A DNA stretch of 64,000 bases from JABDMH01 sp965222645 (GTDB lineage: Bacteria; Bacteroidota; Bacteroidia; Chitinophagales; Saprospiraceae): assembly GCA_965222645.1 (NCBI GenBank), contig OZ244968.1, positions 3,658,001 to 3,722,000 of the forward strand, written 5' to 3'. Shown piece by piece: positions 8,583 to 16,265 of the stretch. Positions within the stretch are counted from its first letter, which is position 1; each line of letters starts with the position of its first letter. The notes beneath the pieces are model-generated. The model made no database searches. It was given only the letters and a program-made list of their open reading frames with translations, and was not told where the DNA came from. A program made the translations under genes and the position numbers.

Positions 8583-9989
8583 ATGAGCAAAAACAAGACC
8601 TTTTGGTTGCTAACTCTCGCCATCGCTTCCGGCGTGTTAATTCCAACTCTAGTACAGGAAGGAATGTTTTTAGATGGCATAACATACAGTGCTATTTCCA
8701 AAAATTTGGCTAATGGATACGGGAGTTTTTGGAAGCCTCATTATACCAAATTACTTTATCCGGAATTTTATGAACATCCTCCACTTGTCTTTATTCTTCA
8801 GTCCTATTTCTTTAAGCTTTTTGGCGATAAATTCTTTACTGAAGGAATATTCAGTCTTACTACAGCCATTCTAACAGCCTTCGCCATATCAAGGTGTTGG
8901 AGGTTATTTAGCGATAAAAAAGAAGTCAAGGAATACGATTGGATGCCGGTTCTTCTATGGATCTCCGTGCCATTGGTTTTCTGGTCATATAAGAATAATC
9001 TTCTTGAGAACAGTGTCAGCGTATTTACTACGTTTTCTGTCTTCTTGATCGCAAAATCATTGATTGAAAGAAAACTAATCTATTTATTTTTCGGGAGCTT
9101 ATTGATTATAATGGCCTTTCTATGCAAAGGTATAGTAGGTTTATTTCCTATTGTCCTCCCCTTTTTATATATGATTTCACATAAAAAAAGCCGAAAACAT
9201 CTCTTATATGGGATCATTCTGATATTATTTTTTGGTGGGATACTATTTTTATGTTTAGTCATGATACCAGGACTAAAGGACAATTTAACCAATTATGCCA
9301 ATCAACAACTTCTTCCAGCATTAAACAATGATAGGGAAATAACTACCTCCAATCGGTTCTACATTCTATTTAAGCTTTTTTTAGAGCTCCTATTTCCCAT
9401 TCTTATCCTGGTTTATGTAGGAATTAGAACTTGGCTAAGTGACCGACAACATGGCATGTTCAGAAATCGAAATGCACTATTTTTTCTTCTCATTGCAGTG
9501 GCAGCTTCGATCCCTTTACTCATGACCCTCAAACAAAGAAAATTCTATTTAATCCCGTCTATCCCCTTCTATATACTTTCAATGAGCTTTTGGATTCTAC
9601 CTTACATAAGGGAAATCTATGGCAGGATATCTGAATTGATCCTGGGAAGGATACGGAAATTTTCGATTGCACTACTTTGTGTAGTAGTGATTGTTTCAAT
9701 CTTCCGGTTTGGAAAATTTTCCAGAGACGGGGAAGAACTTAAGGACATTTATGCAATTTCACGGATTGTTCCCGAAGGTTCTGTCATTTCAACGACAAGT
9801 GAGTTGTGGTCTGACTGGTACCTTGTGGCATATATGAGTAGGATTGGCTACTTGAGTTTAGATCCTGATAAGGAACATGAGTATTTTCTCATAAAGAAGG
9901 GGGATAAGGTTGAGAATATTGAACTCGAAAAATATGATTTTGTAGATTTGAACTTGACCAAGTACCAAGTTCTTAAACACAAAGATTGA
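8583..9989 (+). CDS. GT39/ArnT-like membrane glycosyltransferase
   Basis: 468 residues from ATG 8583 (an in-frame GTG at 8559 adds eight). It is a polytopic membrane protein with about ten to twelve hydrophobic segments. The first loop after TM1 carries LDGITYSAISKNLA, where the aspartate corresponds to the catalytic position of PMT/ArnT enzymes, followed by HPPLVFILQSYFF, the usual second motif. Such enzymes move a sugar from a polyprenyl-phosphate donor onto lipid or protein at the outer side of the inner membrane. Acceptor unknown. Confidence 0.8.
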   Translation: MSKNKTFWLLTLAIASGVLIPTLVQEGMFLDGITYSAISKNLANGYGSFWKPHYTKLLYPEFYEHPPLVFILQSYFFKLFGDKFFTEGIFSLTTAILTAFAISRCWRLFSDKKEVKEYDWMPVLLWISVPLVFWSYKNNLLENSVSVFTTFSVFLIAKSLIERKLIYLFFGSLLIIMAFLCKGIVGLFPIVLPFLYMISHKKSRKHLLYGIILILFFGGILFLCLVMIPGLKDNLTNYANQQLLPALNNDREITTSNRFYILFKLFLELLFPILILVYVGIRTWLSDRQHGMFRNRNALFFLLIAVAASIPLLMTLKQRKFYLIPSIPFYILSMSFWILPYIREIYGRISELILGRIRKFSIALLCVVVIVSIFRFGKFSRDGEELKDIYAISRIVPEGSVISTTSELWSDWYLVAYMSRIGYLSLDPDKEHEYFLIKKGDKVENIELEKYDFVDLNLTKYQVLKHKD

Positions 9990-10090
9990 CGAGATTCAGG
10001 GCCAGTTGTTTGTTTTCGGTATGAGAACCGTAAATAGTTCCTTCTTTTACTGTCTGGATAGCACGGGAATAAATGCTTACATAAAAGATA

Positions 10091-11125
10091 ATGGATAAAA
10101 AACCGCAGCGCACGGAAATCAGCGAATTTGGAGAGTTTGGTTTGATCGACCACCTTACCCGGAATTTTGATGTCAAAAATAAAAGCACACTAATAGGCGT
10201 GGGCGATGATGCCGCCATCATTGATAATGGCAAGTATCACACGGTGGTTTCCACTGATTTGCTAATCGAAGGAATACATTTTGACTTGCATTACCATCCA
10301 CTAAAGCACCTGGGATACAAGGCAGTAGTTGTAAACCTATCGGATATTTATGCAATGAATGCCATCCCGGGACAGGTCACGATCTCCCTCGCACTTTCCA
10401 ATCGGTTTTCGGTAGAGGCTGTAGATGAGATCTATTCTGGTGTCCGGGCAGCATGTGATTTCTATAAGGTCGATCTTGTGGGGGGAGATACAACTTCATC
10501 ACAGGCGGGGTTGATTATTTCCGTAACTGCGATTGGTCAGGTGACTTCTAAAAAGAAAGTATTGCGCTCTACGGCGAATAAGGGAGATTTACTTTGTGTC
10601 ACGGGTGACCTGGGAGCAGCATATTTGGGGCTTCAGTTATTGGAGAGAGAAAAACAGGTTTTTATTGCTGATCCACAAATGAAACCCGATCTTGAAGATC
10701 AAAATTACATCGTAGGAAGGCAGTTGAAACCCGAGGCCCGTGCCGATATGATTACGCAATTTGACAAAGCAGGTGTGATACCGACATCAATGATAGATGT
10801 GTCGGATGGGCTGTCATCTGACCTCATGCACATTTGCAAACAATCGGGACTTGGTGCTATCGTAGAAGAAAGCGGTGTACCCATCCACCCGGAGGCACAA
10901 TTGATGGCGATAAAATTTAAACTCGATCCGATCACATGCGCTTTGAGTGGAGGTGAAGACTATGAATTACTTTTCACCATCAATCCCAGGGATCTAGCCA
11001 AAGTAAGGCTCATGACCGATATTTATATCATGGGCGAAATGGTGGAAAAATCGGAGGGAATAAAACTGCATACCAAGGGCGGGAACATCCATGAGCTACA
11101 AGCCCAGGGCTGGAAACATTTTTAG
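10091..11125 (+). CDS. thiL: Thiamine-monophosphate kinase
   Basis: 344 residues. ThiL phosphorylates thiamine monophosphate to the diphosphate cofactor. The N-terminal motif GVGDDAAII and the following STDLLIEGIHFD are the conserved ATP and Mg binding segments; NLSDIYAMNA and GGDTTSS follow in order, and the C-terminal IDVSDGLSSDL and SGGEDYELLF are present. It starts 98 bp after the GT39 gene. Length and motifs are complete. Confidence 0.96.
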   Translation: MDKKPQRTEISEFGEFGLIDHLTRNFDVKNKSTLIGVGDDAAIIDNGKYHTVVSTDLLIEGIHFDLHYHPLKHLGYKAVVVNLSDIYAMNAIPGQVTISLALSNRFSVEAVDEIYSGVRAACDFYKVDLVGGDTTSSQAGLIISVTAIGQVTSKKKVLRSTANKGDLLCVTGDLGAAYLGLQLLEREKQVFIADPQMKPDLEDQNYIVGRQLKPEARADMITQFDKAGVIPTSMIDVSDGLSSDLMHICKQSGLGAIVEESGVPIHPEAQLMAIKFKLDPITCALSGGEDYELLFTINPRDLAKVRLMTDIYIMGEMVEKSEGIKLHTKGGNIHELQAQGWKHF

Positions 11126-11224
11126 GGCCGGAAACCAATGCAGGCAAGAATGGTGAAAAGTTTGATGTTGTAATTGAACCAAATCTCTATTACCAGTGCT
11201 TAACTAACTAAACTAACAGTTTGT

Positions 11225-11464
11225 ATGAAGACGATTGGTACATTTAAAGCCAAGACACACTTGAGTAGTATCCTCGAGCAGGTAAAATCCGGTATCCCTT
11301 ATCTGGTCACCAAACGGGGTAAACCAATAGCAATGATTGTACCCTATGTCGATGATTCAAAAAAATCAATACCCGAGATATTTAAGCAATTCAAAACGAT
11401 CAGGAAGATGATTGGTAACCGTGTGGACATTAGGGAAATGATTGCGGATGACAGGAAGCATTAA
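11225..11464 (+). CDS. Phd/YefM-type antitoxin
   Basis: 79 residues. The start MKTIGTFKAKTHLSSILEQV matches the N-terminal DNA-binding fold of Phd/YefM antitoxins, and LVTKRGKPIAMIVP is the usual second strand pair. The C-terminal tail (residues ~45-79) is charged and would be the toxin-binding part. The stop is followed by, and slightly overlaps, the reading frame of a damaged PIN toxin at 11448, as in vapBC/phd operons. Confidence 0.85.
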   Translation: MKTIGTFKAKTHLSSILEQVKSGIPYLVTKRGKPIAMIVPYVDDSKKSIPEIFKQFKTIRKMIGNRVDIREMIADDRKH

Positions 11465-11714
11465 AAGTTGGGAGAAACCGTCTTTCGGATGCTCAAAGAA
11501 TCAGGTTATACAAATGCTGGATCTTCTTCCTCTACAAATCAGGTCTTCTGCAGTAAGAGGTACCAATGACGTGATCGGTCTGGCACTCCGTTTTAATTTG
11601 TCCTTTTACGATGTAACCTATCTTGATCTTGCACTCGAAACAGCATCTGGATTTGCAACATTGGATAAAAAGTTGAATGAAGTGGCTAAGGAGTTGGGGC
11701 TCAAGACTGTATAA
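11448..11714 (+). pseudogene. Truncated PIN-domain (VapC-like) toxin
   Basis: 88 residues against ~130 for the family. Residues ~38-88 are a good C-terminal PIN half: ALRFNLSFYDVTYLDLAL and ATLDKKLNEVAKELGL, with two of the acidic metal-binding residues. The N-terminal half, with the first aspartate (V.D.S) and the conserved glutamate, is missing; the ~35 residues before the good part (TGSIKSWEKPSFGC) do not resemble a PIN start. The reading frame overlaps the antitoxin by 17 bases. I infer a deletion or rearrangement that killed the RNase. Confidence 0.6.
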
Positions 11715-11811
11715 TGTAACGTCCCAGGGTATGACCCAAAGGGCTCAAGTTGAATAATTTTGACATCCAATAGTATTAACTCCGCACCGGTAACCGCGAC
11801 CCTTGACTGAT

Positions 11812-13056
11812 CTAAATTCCCATGAGCAATTTAACCGGATCTTCGAGAAGTTTTTTCACATTAACCAAAAATGTCACTGAGGTACTTCCATCGATCACCC
11901 GGTGATCATACGATAAAGCCAGGTACATCATCGGCCTGATTTCTATTTGTCCGTCCACTGCAATGGGGCGCTGCTGAATTGTATGCATCCCCAAGATTGC
12001 AGACTGTGGTTCATTTAGTATGGGAGTACTCATCAAAGATCCAAAAATGCCGCCATTTGTTATGGTGAATGTACCTCCTCTCATTTCTTCCAGAGACAAT
12101 TTTCCATTGCGAGCCTTTTCAGCAAGGTCTTTTACTTTATTTTCAATTTCATGAAATGGGAGAGATTCTACATTGTGTACAGGCGGAACGACAAGTCCAG
12201 TTGGTGTGGAAATTGCAATGGAGATATCGACATAGTCATGATAAATCAAGTGATCTCCATCAAGATGTGCATTTACTTGAGGCATTTCTAAAAGAACTTG
12301 TGCGCAAGCTTTTGAAAACAGGGACATAAATCCCAGTTTAATCCCATATTTTTCTACAAATTCCTCTTGATATTTTTTGCGCAACGCCATGATCGCACTC
12401 ATATCCACTTCATTAAAAGTGGTCAGCATGGCAGTGCTATTTTTTGCCGAGACCAATCGTGATGCGATGGTACGACGCATACGGCTCATTTTTTCTCTGC
12501 GTGTATTTCGGCTGAAAAGTTTTTTTGGGTCGGGATCTAAGACACTGGGAGGCGGATCATTTTGCTCAGCGACTTTCTCTTTCACTTTTGTCGCTGCCTG
12601 CATGACATCGGCTTTGGTAATACGCCCTCCTTTTCCGGTTCCTTTTATTTCCCCGGCAGAAATGTTTTGTTCCCGCATCAACTTTGCTGCGGCTGGAGAT
12701 GGGTGTCCTTCAGCGTGACCAGGTTTTGTGGTTGTAGCTGATGTTTGTGGTGGAACATCGGCGGATGGTTCCTGAGTTTTTTCACTGGCAGGGGAAGTTG
12801 ATTCACTCGGGGCTTCAACACTCGTATCTATTTTGGCTACAAGAGCGCCGATCTCCAGGTCATCTCCTTCCTTTGCCACATAGATCAGTTTTCCCGAAGA
12901 TTCTGCAGGAAATTCCAAAGTAGCTTTGTCTGATTCAAACTCACAAATTGGCTCGTCCATCATTACGTATTCTCCATTCCCCTTCAGCCATTGGGACAGT
13001 GTCACTTCGTTGACGGATTCACCGATCACCGGGACTTTCATTTCGATAATGCTCAT
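11812..13056 (-). CDS. odhB: Dihydrolipoyllysine succinyltransferase, E2 of 2-oxoglutarate dehydrogenase
   Basis: 414 residues. Domains in order: lipoyl domain (residues 1-77, lipoylated lysine in ESDKA), an Ala/Pro/Thr-rich linker (~80-118), the E3/E1-binding domain (~120-158, SPAAAKLMREQNI followed by GTGKGGRITKADV), and the catalytic acyltransferase domain with SYDHRVIDG near residue 380. Motifs favour the succinyl (OdhB/SucB) branch over pyruvate E2. A TACCTTTG box lies 20-27 bases before the start. The E1 gene is not next to it in this window. Confidence 0.93.
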   Translation of the reverse strand: MSIIEMKVPVIGESVNEVTLSQWLKGNGEYVMMDEPICEFESDKATLEFPAESSGKLIYVAKEGDDLEIGALVAKIDTSVEAPSESTSPASEKTQEPSADVPPQTSATTTKPGHAEGHPSPAAAKLMREQNISAGEIKGTGKGGRITKADVMQAATKVKEKVAEQNDPPPSVLDPDPKKLFSRNTRREKMSRMRRTIASRLVSAKNSTAMLTTFNEVDMSAIMALRKKYQEEFVEKYGIKLGFMSLFSKACAQVLLEMPQVNAHLDGDHLIYHDYVDISIAISTPTGLVVPPVHNVESLPFHEIENKVKDLAEKARNGKLSLEEMRGGTFTITNGGIFGSLMSTPILNEPQSAILGMHTIQQRPIAVDGQIEIRPMMYLALSYDHRVIDGSTSVTFLVNVKKLLEDPVKLLMGI

Positions 13057-13075
13057 TCTGCCTTATGCTTTGGCG

Positions 13076-13083
13076 CAAAGGTA
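13076..13083 (-). promoter_or_regulatory. -7 promoter box of odhB
   Basis: The minus strand reads TACCTTTG, a perfect TAnnTTTG Bacteroidota -7 element. Transcription would begin about five bases further, leaving a leader of about 15 bases before ATG 13056. No clear TTTG -33 element at normal spacing. Confidence 0.5.
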
Positions 13084-13261
13084 AGTCAATCTTGAAAACT
13101 AAACGTGAATCATCGCAAATCTGAATGCCAGTCATTGCATAGGGCTATATCTCTCTTTTCCACAGGGCCAAATTGTGTGTCGATTTTGTTTTTCTCTCGC
13201 ACTATTCTGCCATACCCAGGAATTTCTAAACTTTTTATTCAAAATTTGAAAACCCTGTAAA

Positions 13262-13384
13262 ATGTATCTTTTGATATGGGGAATAAGACAGAACCAGGTA
13301 GTGGCAGGAGAGTTTGCAAATATCATGCTGGAACAAAAGACAATTGAAATGAGAGTCCCCGATACATTATTTGACCTAAAATGA
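13262..13384 (+). CDS. Possible small protein (40 aa)
   Basis: ATG 13262 to TGA 13384. The peptide begins MYLLIWGIRQNQVVAGEFAN and ends EMRVPDTLFDLK. No family recognised. The only support is its order: its stop overlaps the start of the next small frame (ATGA), which itself ends six bases before the TPR gene. Confidence 0.22.
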   Translation: MYLLIWGIRQNQVVAGEFANIMLEQKTIEMRVPDTLFDLK

Positions 13385-13521
13385 AAGTCGAGATCAACTT
13401 TATCTGTTGTGACTTGTTCAGAAAATATTACTTAAAGCTTACGAAAATTTTGTACCTCCTTAGCAGCAGAACGCGGGAAATGGAAAAAGTTTACTTTGAT
13501 GATTGTTATGGTGCCGAATAA
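13381..13521 (+). CDS. Possible small protein (46 aa) coupled to the TPR gene
   Basis: ATG 13381 overlaps the preceding TGA, and TAA 13521 is six bases before ATG 13528. The peptide is hydrophobic and basic in the middle (FRKYYLKLTKILYLLSSRTR) with an acidic end. No family recognised; it may be chance or a translated leader. Confidence 0.22.
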   Translation: MKVEINFICCDLFRKYYLKLTKILYLLSSRTREMEKVYFDDCYGAE

Positions 13522-13527
13522 TTAACA

Positions 13528-14277
13528 ATGAAATTAAATCAGATTATCGGTGTCATTTTCTCGATTATATTTTTTTGCTCAAGGGCCTACACCCAAAAGT
13601 GGATTAATATTCAAAAGGGAATCGATTCTTTAGTCAAAGTGGCAAGTGCTGGTTCTGATGTCGAGGTTTTAGTTGGAGCAATAGACAGACTGAAATCAGA
13701 TCACGAAGCAAACAGACACCCATGGGCTTCTTACTGGTATTCTTACGCAGTGTTTAAGCGATCTGTTGCTTTGGCTCTTGGCGATGAGAACTCGATAAAG
13801 GAAGCTAAGAATGGGGCTGCACTGTCTATTGATGTGCTGAGAAAGATACCGGATAAAAATTCTGAAGAGTATGCCTTATTGGCATATGTTAAGGGATTTA
13901 CGTTGCAATGGGTCAAAGGGATATCAATTTTCAAGGAGAGTAAGAGAGCTGAGAAATGGGCTAACGAAGCGGTAATCCTGGACCCACGAAATCCACGGGC
14001 ATATTATGTCTATGGCAATCATGACTATCACGTCCCCAGAATAGCAGGTGGTGGCCGAAAAGCCAGGGAACTTCTTGTAAAAGCAATTGAATTGTTCCAA
14101 AATGCAGTTCCTCATCCTATAGTCCCCAGCTGGGGAATGGCTGAGACATATGCCGCTTTGGCAAAAGTTTATATAAAAGAAAAAGATTTTGAAAAAAGCA
14201 AAAAGATACTTTCCGAGGGACTATCAAAATTTCCAGATCATCGAGATCTCATGACCCTTTCTCGAGACATGAAATAA
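13528..14277 (+). CDS. Exported tetratricopeptide-repeat protein
   Basis: 249 residues with a signal peptide (KLNQIIGVIFSIIFFCSRAYT, cut near residue 22). The rest is helical with TPR-like pairs: NEAVILDPRNPRAYYVYGNH around residues 150-170, then a KARELLVKAIELF helix and a final YIKEKDFEKSKKILSEGLSKFP repeat. The P....GGG...A..LL.KA pattern is common to a Bacteroidota TPR family of unknown function that resides in the periplasm. No partner gene is adjacent. Confidence 0.8.
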   Translation: MKLNQIIGVIFSIIFFCSRAYTQKWINIQKGIDSLVKVASAGSDVEVLVGAIDRLKSDHEANRHPWASYWYSYAVFKRSVALALGDENSIKEAKNGAALSIDVLRKIPDKNSEEYALLAYVKGFTLQWVKGISIFKESKRAEKWANEAVILDPRNPRAYYVYGNHDYHVPRIAGGGRKARELLVKAIELFQNAVPHPIVPSWGMAETYAALAKVYIKEKDFEKSKKILSEGLSKFPDHRDLMTLSRDMK

Positions 14278-14712
14278 ATGGCAATAGACAGTGTAGTCAA
14301 GTAACATGAAAAGTCAGAGTTCTCTGCATTATTTATTTCTTATCGACGGTTGTATCAAAGTTAGGTGTCGTGGAGAGAGTTTTTACCTAACACTTCTCTG
14401 GCAGTGTCAACACAGCGATGAAAAAATGCATAGGTAGTATGAATTCCAAATTGCCGTTGTTTTCGGATTTTACGCAAAAATCGAAATGTGACTCGAATTT
14501 CAAACTCGCGTACTTTAGTATGTGAAGGATTTACTCCAGATTAAGGTTTTTTTGTAAATTCGGATGTGAATTCTTTGGTGAGAACATATTCATATTCATC
14601 TTCACTTACCTTCTGTCGAAGGTATCCGATTGAAGCGCATCTGGTATTAAAATTAGGAAATGCTCTGTGGTCGGGTATGTTTCCACTTCCCTCACGCTGT
14701 GTTCATAGGTAA
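14278..14712. other. Intergenic stretch without recognised features
   Basis: About 435 bases. The only structure I see is a weak inverted repeat, GTTAGGT at 14360-14366 and ACCTAAC at 14385-14391, with an 18-base loop and no T-run. No gene or RNA recognised. Confidence 0.4.
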
Positions 14713-15474
14713 ATGGTGTCAAAAAAAGGAAAAATAAAGCTTGAGAAACTGAGTTATTTCCATGCATGGCAGGGTATCCCGGACGCCGTAGAAAGAATGT
14801 GTTCTTCACGGTTTACAAATACTGAAGAATGGACACCAAATGCTTTTGCAAATCATAGTATCAACCATGCTGTCATTGTGCTATCGGCAATTCTAATAGA
14901 AGGTTCGTTAGAAGCAATTCTAAAAAGGGTTCTTTTTATGAAGACGGATTTGAAAGACGATAATTTCCTTGAAAGAATCAATAATGTAGAACCAAATAAG
15001 CGATATCACAACCTAACATCCAATATAATTTACTCGTATTTTAAGAGTATGAGCAGATTCACCTGGCAAAGATACAACAGCCAATTTAAAATGTTTTTTG
15101 GATCAAGTGTTAAAGACATATTTCAGTCTTCAGGACATGAAATGCTATATAAGAATACAAACTCACTCTTTACTCTAAGGAACTGGCTAGCTCATGGAGA
15201 GAATCTTAGCATCAAATATATTCAAGACAAGGAAGGGGCTAGAGTAGAATTTCATGATAAAGCCCGGGATCTTGCTAGTGATTTAAGAGGTCAGGACCTT
15301 TATAAAGAAAATGAGCCACACTATTTCAATGATTACTTTCTAAGTAATAATGTGGCAGATTTTTTTCGAATGACGAGTATGGACTTCCTAAAGGTTGTCA
15401 CAAATGGAATTAATTCCATGTTCATACCGTATGAATTAGCAACCATCGTCACTCAGGCTAAGCTTAAGGATTGA
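14713..15474 (+). CDS. HEPN-like protein of unknown function
   Basis: 253 residues, mostly helical, no signal peptide. Two elements suggest a HEPN-type fold: a long hydrophobic helix near residues 48-75 (SINHAVIVLSAILIEGSLEA) and, near residue 155-165, LRNWLAHGENLS, which contains the R-x4-H motif (RNWLAH) of HEPN ribonucleases. HEPN proteins act as RNases in toxin-antitoxin and anti-phage systems. No cognate MNT nucleotidyltransferase gene is adjacent, and the call rests on the motif alone. Confidence 0.55.
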   Translation: MVSKKGKIKLEKLSYFHAWQGIPDAVERMCSSRFTNTEEWTPNAFANHSINHAVIVLSAILIEGSLEAILKRVLFMKTDLKDDNFLERINNVEPNKRYHNLTSNIIYSYFKSMSRFTWQRYNSQFKMFFGSSVKDIFQSSGHEMLYKNTNSLFTLRNWLAHGENLSIKYIQDKEGARVEFHDKARDLASDLRGQDLYKENEPHYFNDYFLSNNVADFFRMTSMDFLKVVTNGINSMFIPYELATIVTQAKLKD

Positions 15475-15738
15475 TGCTTGTCACGGCATCAAAATTGTCA
15501 TCGTTCTTTACCATAAGAAAACCAATTGCCATATAGTAAACAAATATTACTATAAGTTTTCAATACAAAAGCTTGGTGAAATTTTTTGACTTCATTTGCT
15601 CTACGCCGCCGATAAAGATGATCTAACCGTCTTCTGATTTTGCGAAATTGTCCTTCCTGCAGCTAACTGCAAAATTTTAGCATGATTGCCACCAGCAACG
15701 GCTTGCTGAAACGCTTGGCTTGGTTAAAATCAACATGT

Positions 15739-16251
15739 TCATGTTCCCAAACTAACTTCATCCTTACTAATATTGACTATAAATCGACGAGTATTTTTCT
15801 CATAATATTTACCAAATCCCACAAAATAATTGACTCGCCAGCCCTCAAAATTACGTTCCGCTTTCCTCTTACACTTGAAGTTCAGTAACTTAATGATTAT
15901 TATTTTGTCACCTAACGTGTTAATGTATCCAAGATACTGCCTATTATGTTTCCAATATTTTTTCTTAACATCTATCACTCTGAACCATGGCTCATTAGCA
16001 AAATCAGAGTTGTAATTGTCCTTTAAGATATTTTCTGCTAGAATCACCTCCTCAATTTCCGGTGAGAATCTTGTTCCCACTAATTGGATTGGAACCTGGC
16101 ACTCTTTTAGTAAAATAATACCTTCTCCATCAAATAATGTGTCATTCTTGTAGAGAAGAACTGAGCTTTGAGAAAATACTCGTAAATATAAACCACAAAA
16201 CATTAATGCAGTTAGAAATACTCCTTTTCCAAGAGTTTTTGTCTTTGCCAT
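15739..16251 (-). CDS. Candidate secreted immunity protein for the Rhs toxin
   Basis: 170 residues with a clear signal peptide (KTLGKGVFLTALMFCGLYLRVFSQ, cut near residue 28). No family recognised; the mature part is rich in Lys, Asn and Tyr and mixed alpha/beta. It starts 14 bases after the stop of the 2089-aa Rhs protein on the same strand, the standard place of an immunity gene. The DNA is visibly more AT-rich than the Rhs core (one line counted at about 35% GC). An exported immunity protein would fit a toxin met in the periplasm; this is inference. Confidence 0.6.
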   Translation of the reverse strand: MAKTKTLGKGVFLTALMFCGLYLRVFSQSSVLLYKNDTLFDGEGIILLKECQVPIQLVGTRFSPEIEEVILAENILKDNYNSDFANEPWFRVIDVKKKYWKHNRQYLGYINTLGDKIIIIKLLNFKCKRKAERNFEGWRVNYFVGFGKYYEKNTRRFIVNISKDEVSLGT

Positions 16252-16265
16252 AAATTTTCTTTTAG

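Larger units (their letters stand above)
13057..13527. other. Intergenic stretch with odhB promoter and two tiny frames
   Basis: About 470 bases between divergent genes. It holds the odhB -7 box and, on the plus strand, two short frames joined by an ATGA overlap (listed separately). Otherwise AT-rich with no recognised gene or RNA. Confidence 0.5.

Noticed and set aside
15475..15738. Open minus-strand stretches downstream of the candidate immunity gene (for example reading FRKIRRRLDHLYRRRR)
   Set aside because: They lack start codons, contain stops in every frame and match no family I know; could be a decayed orphan toxin module but cannot be supported.
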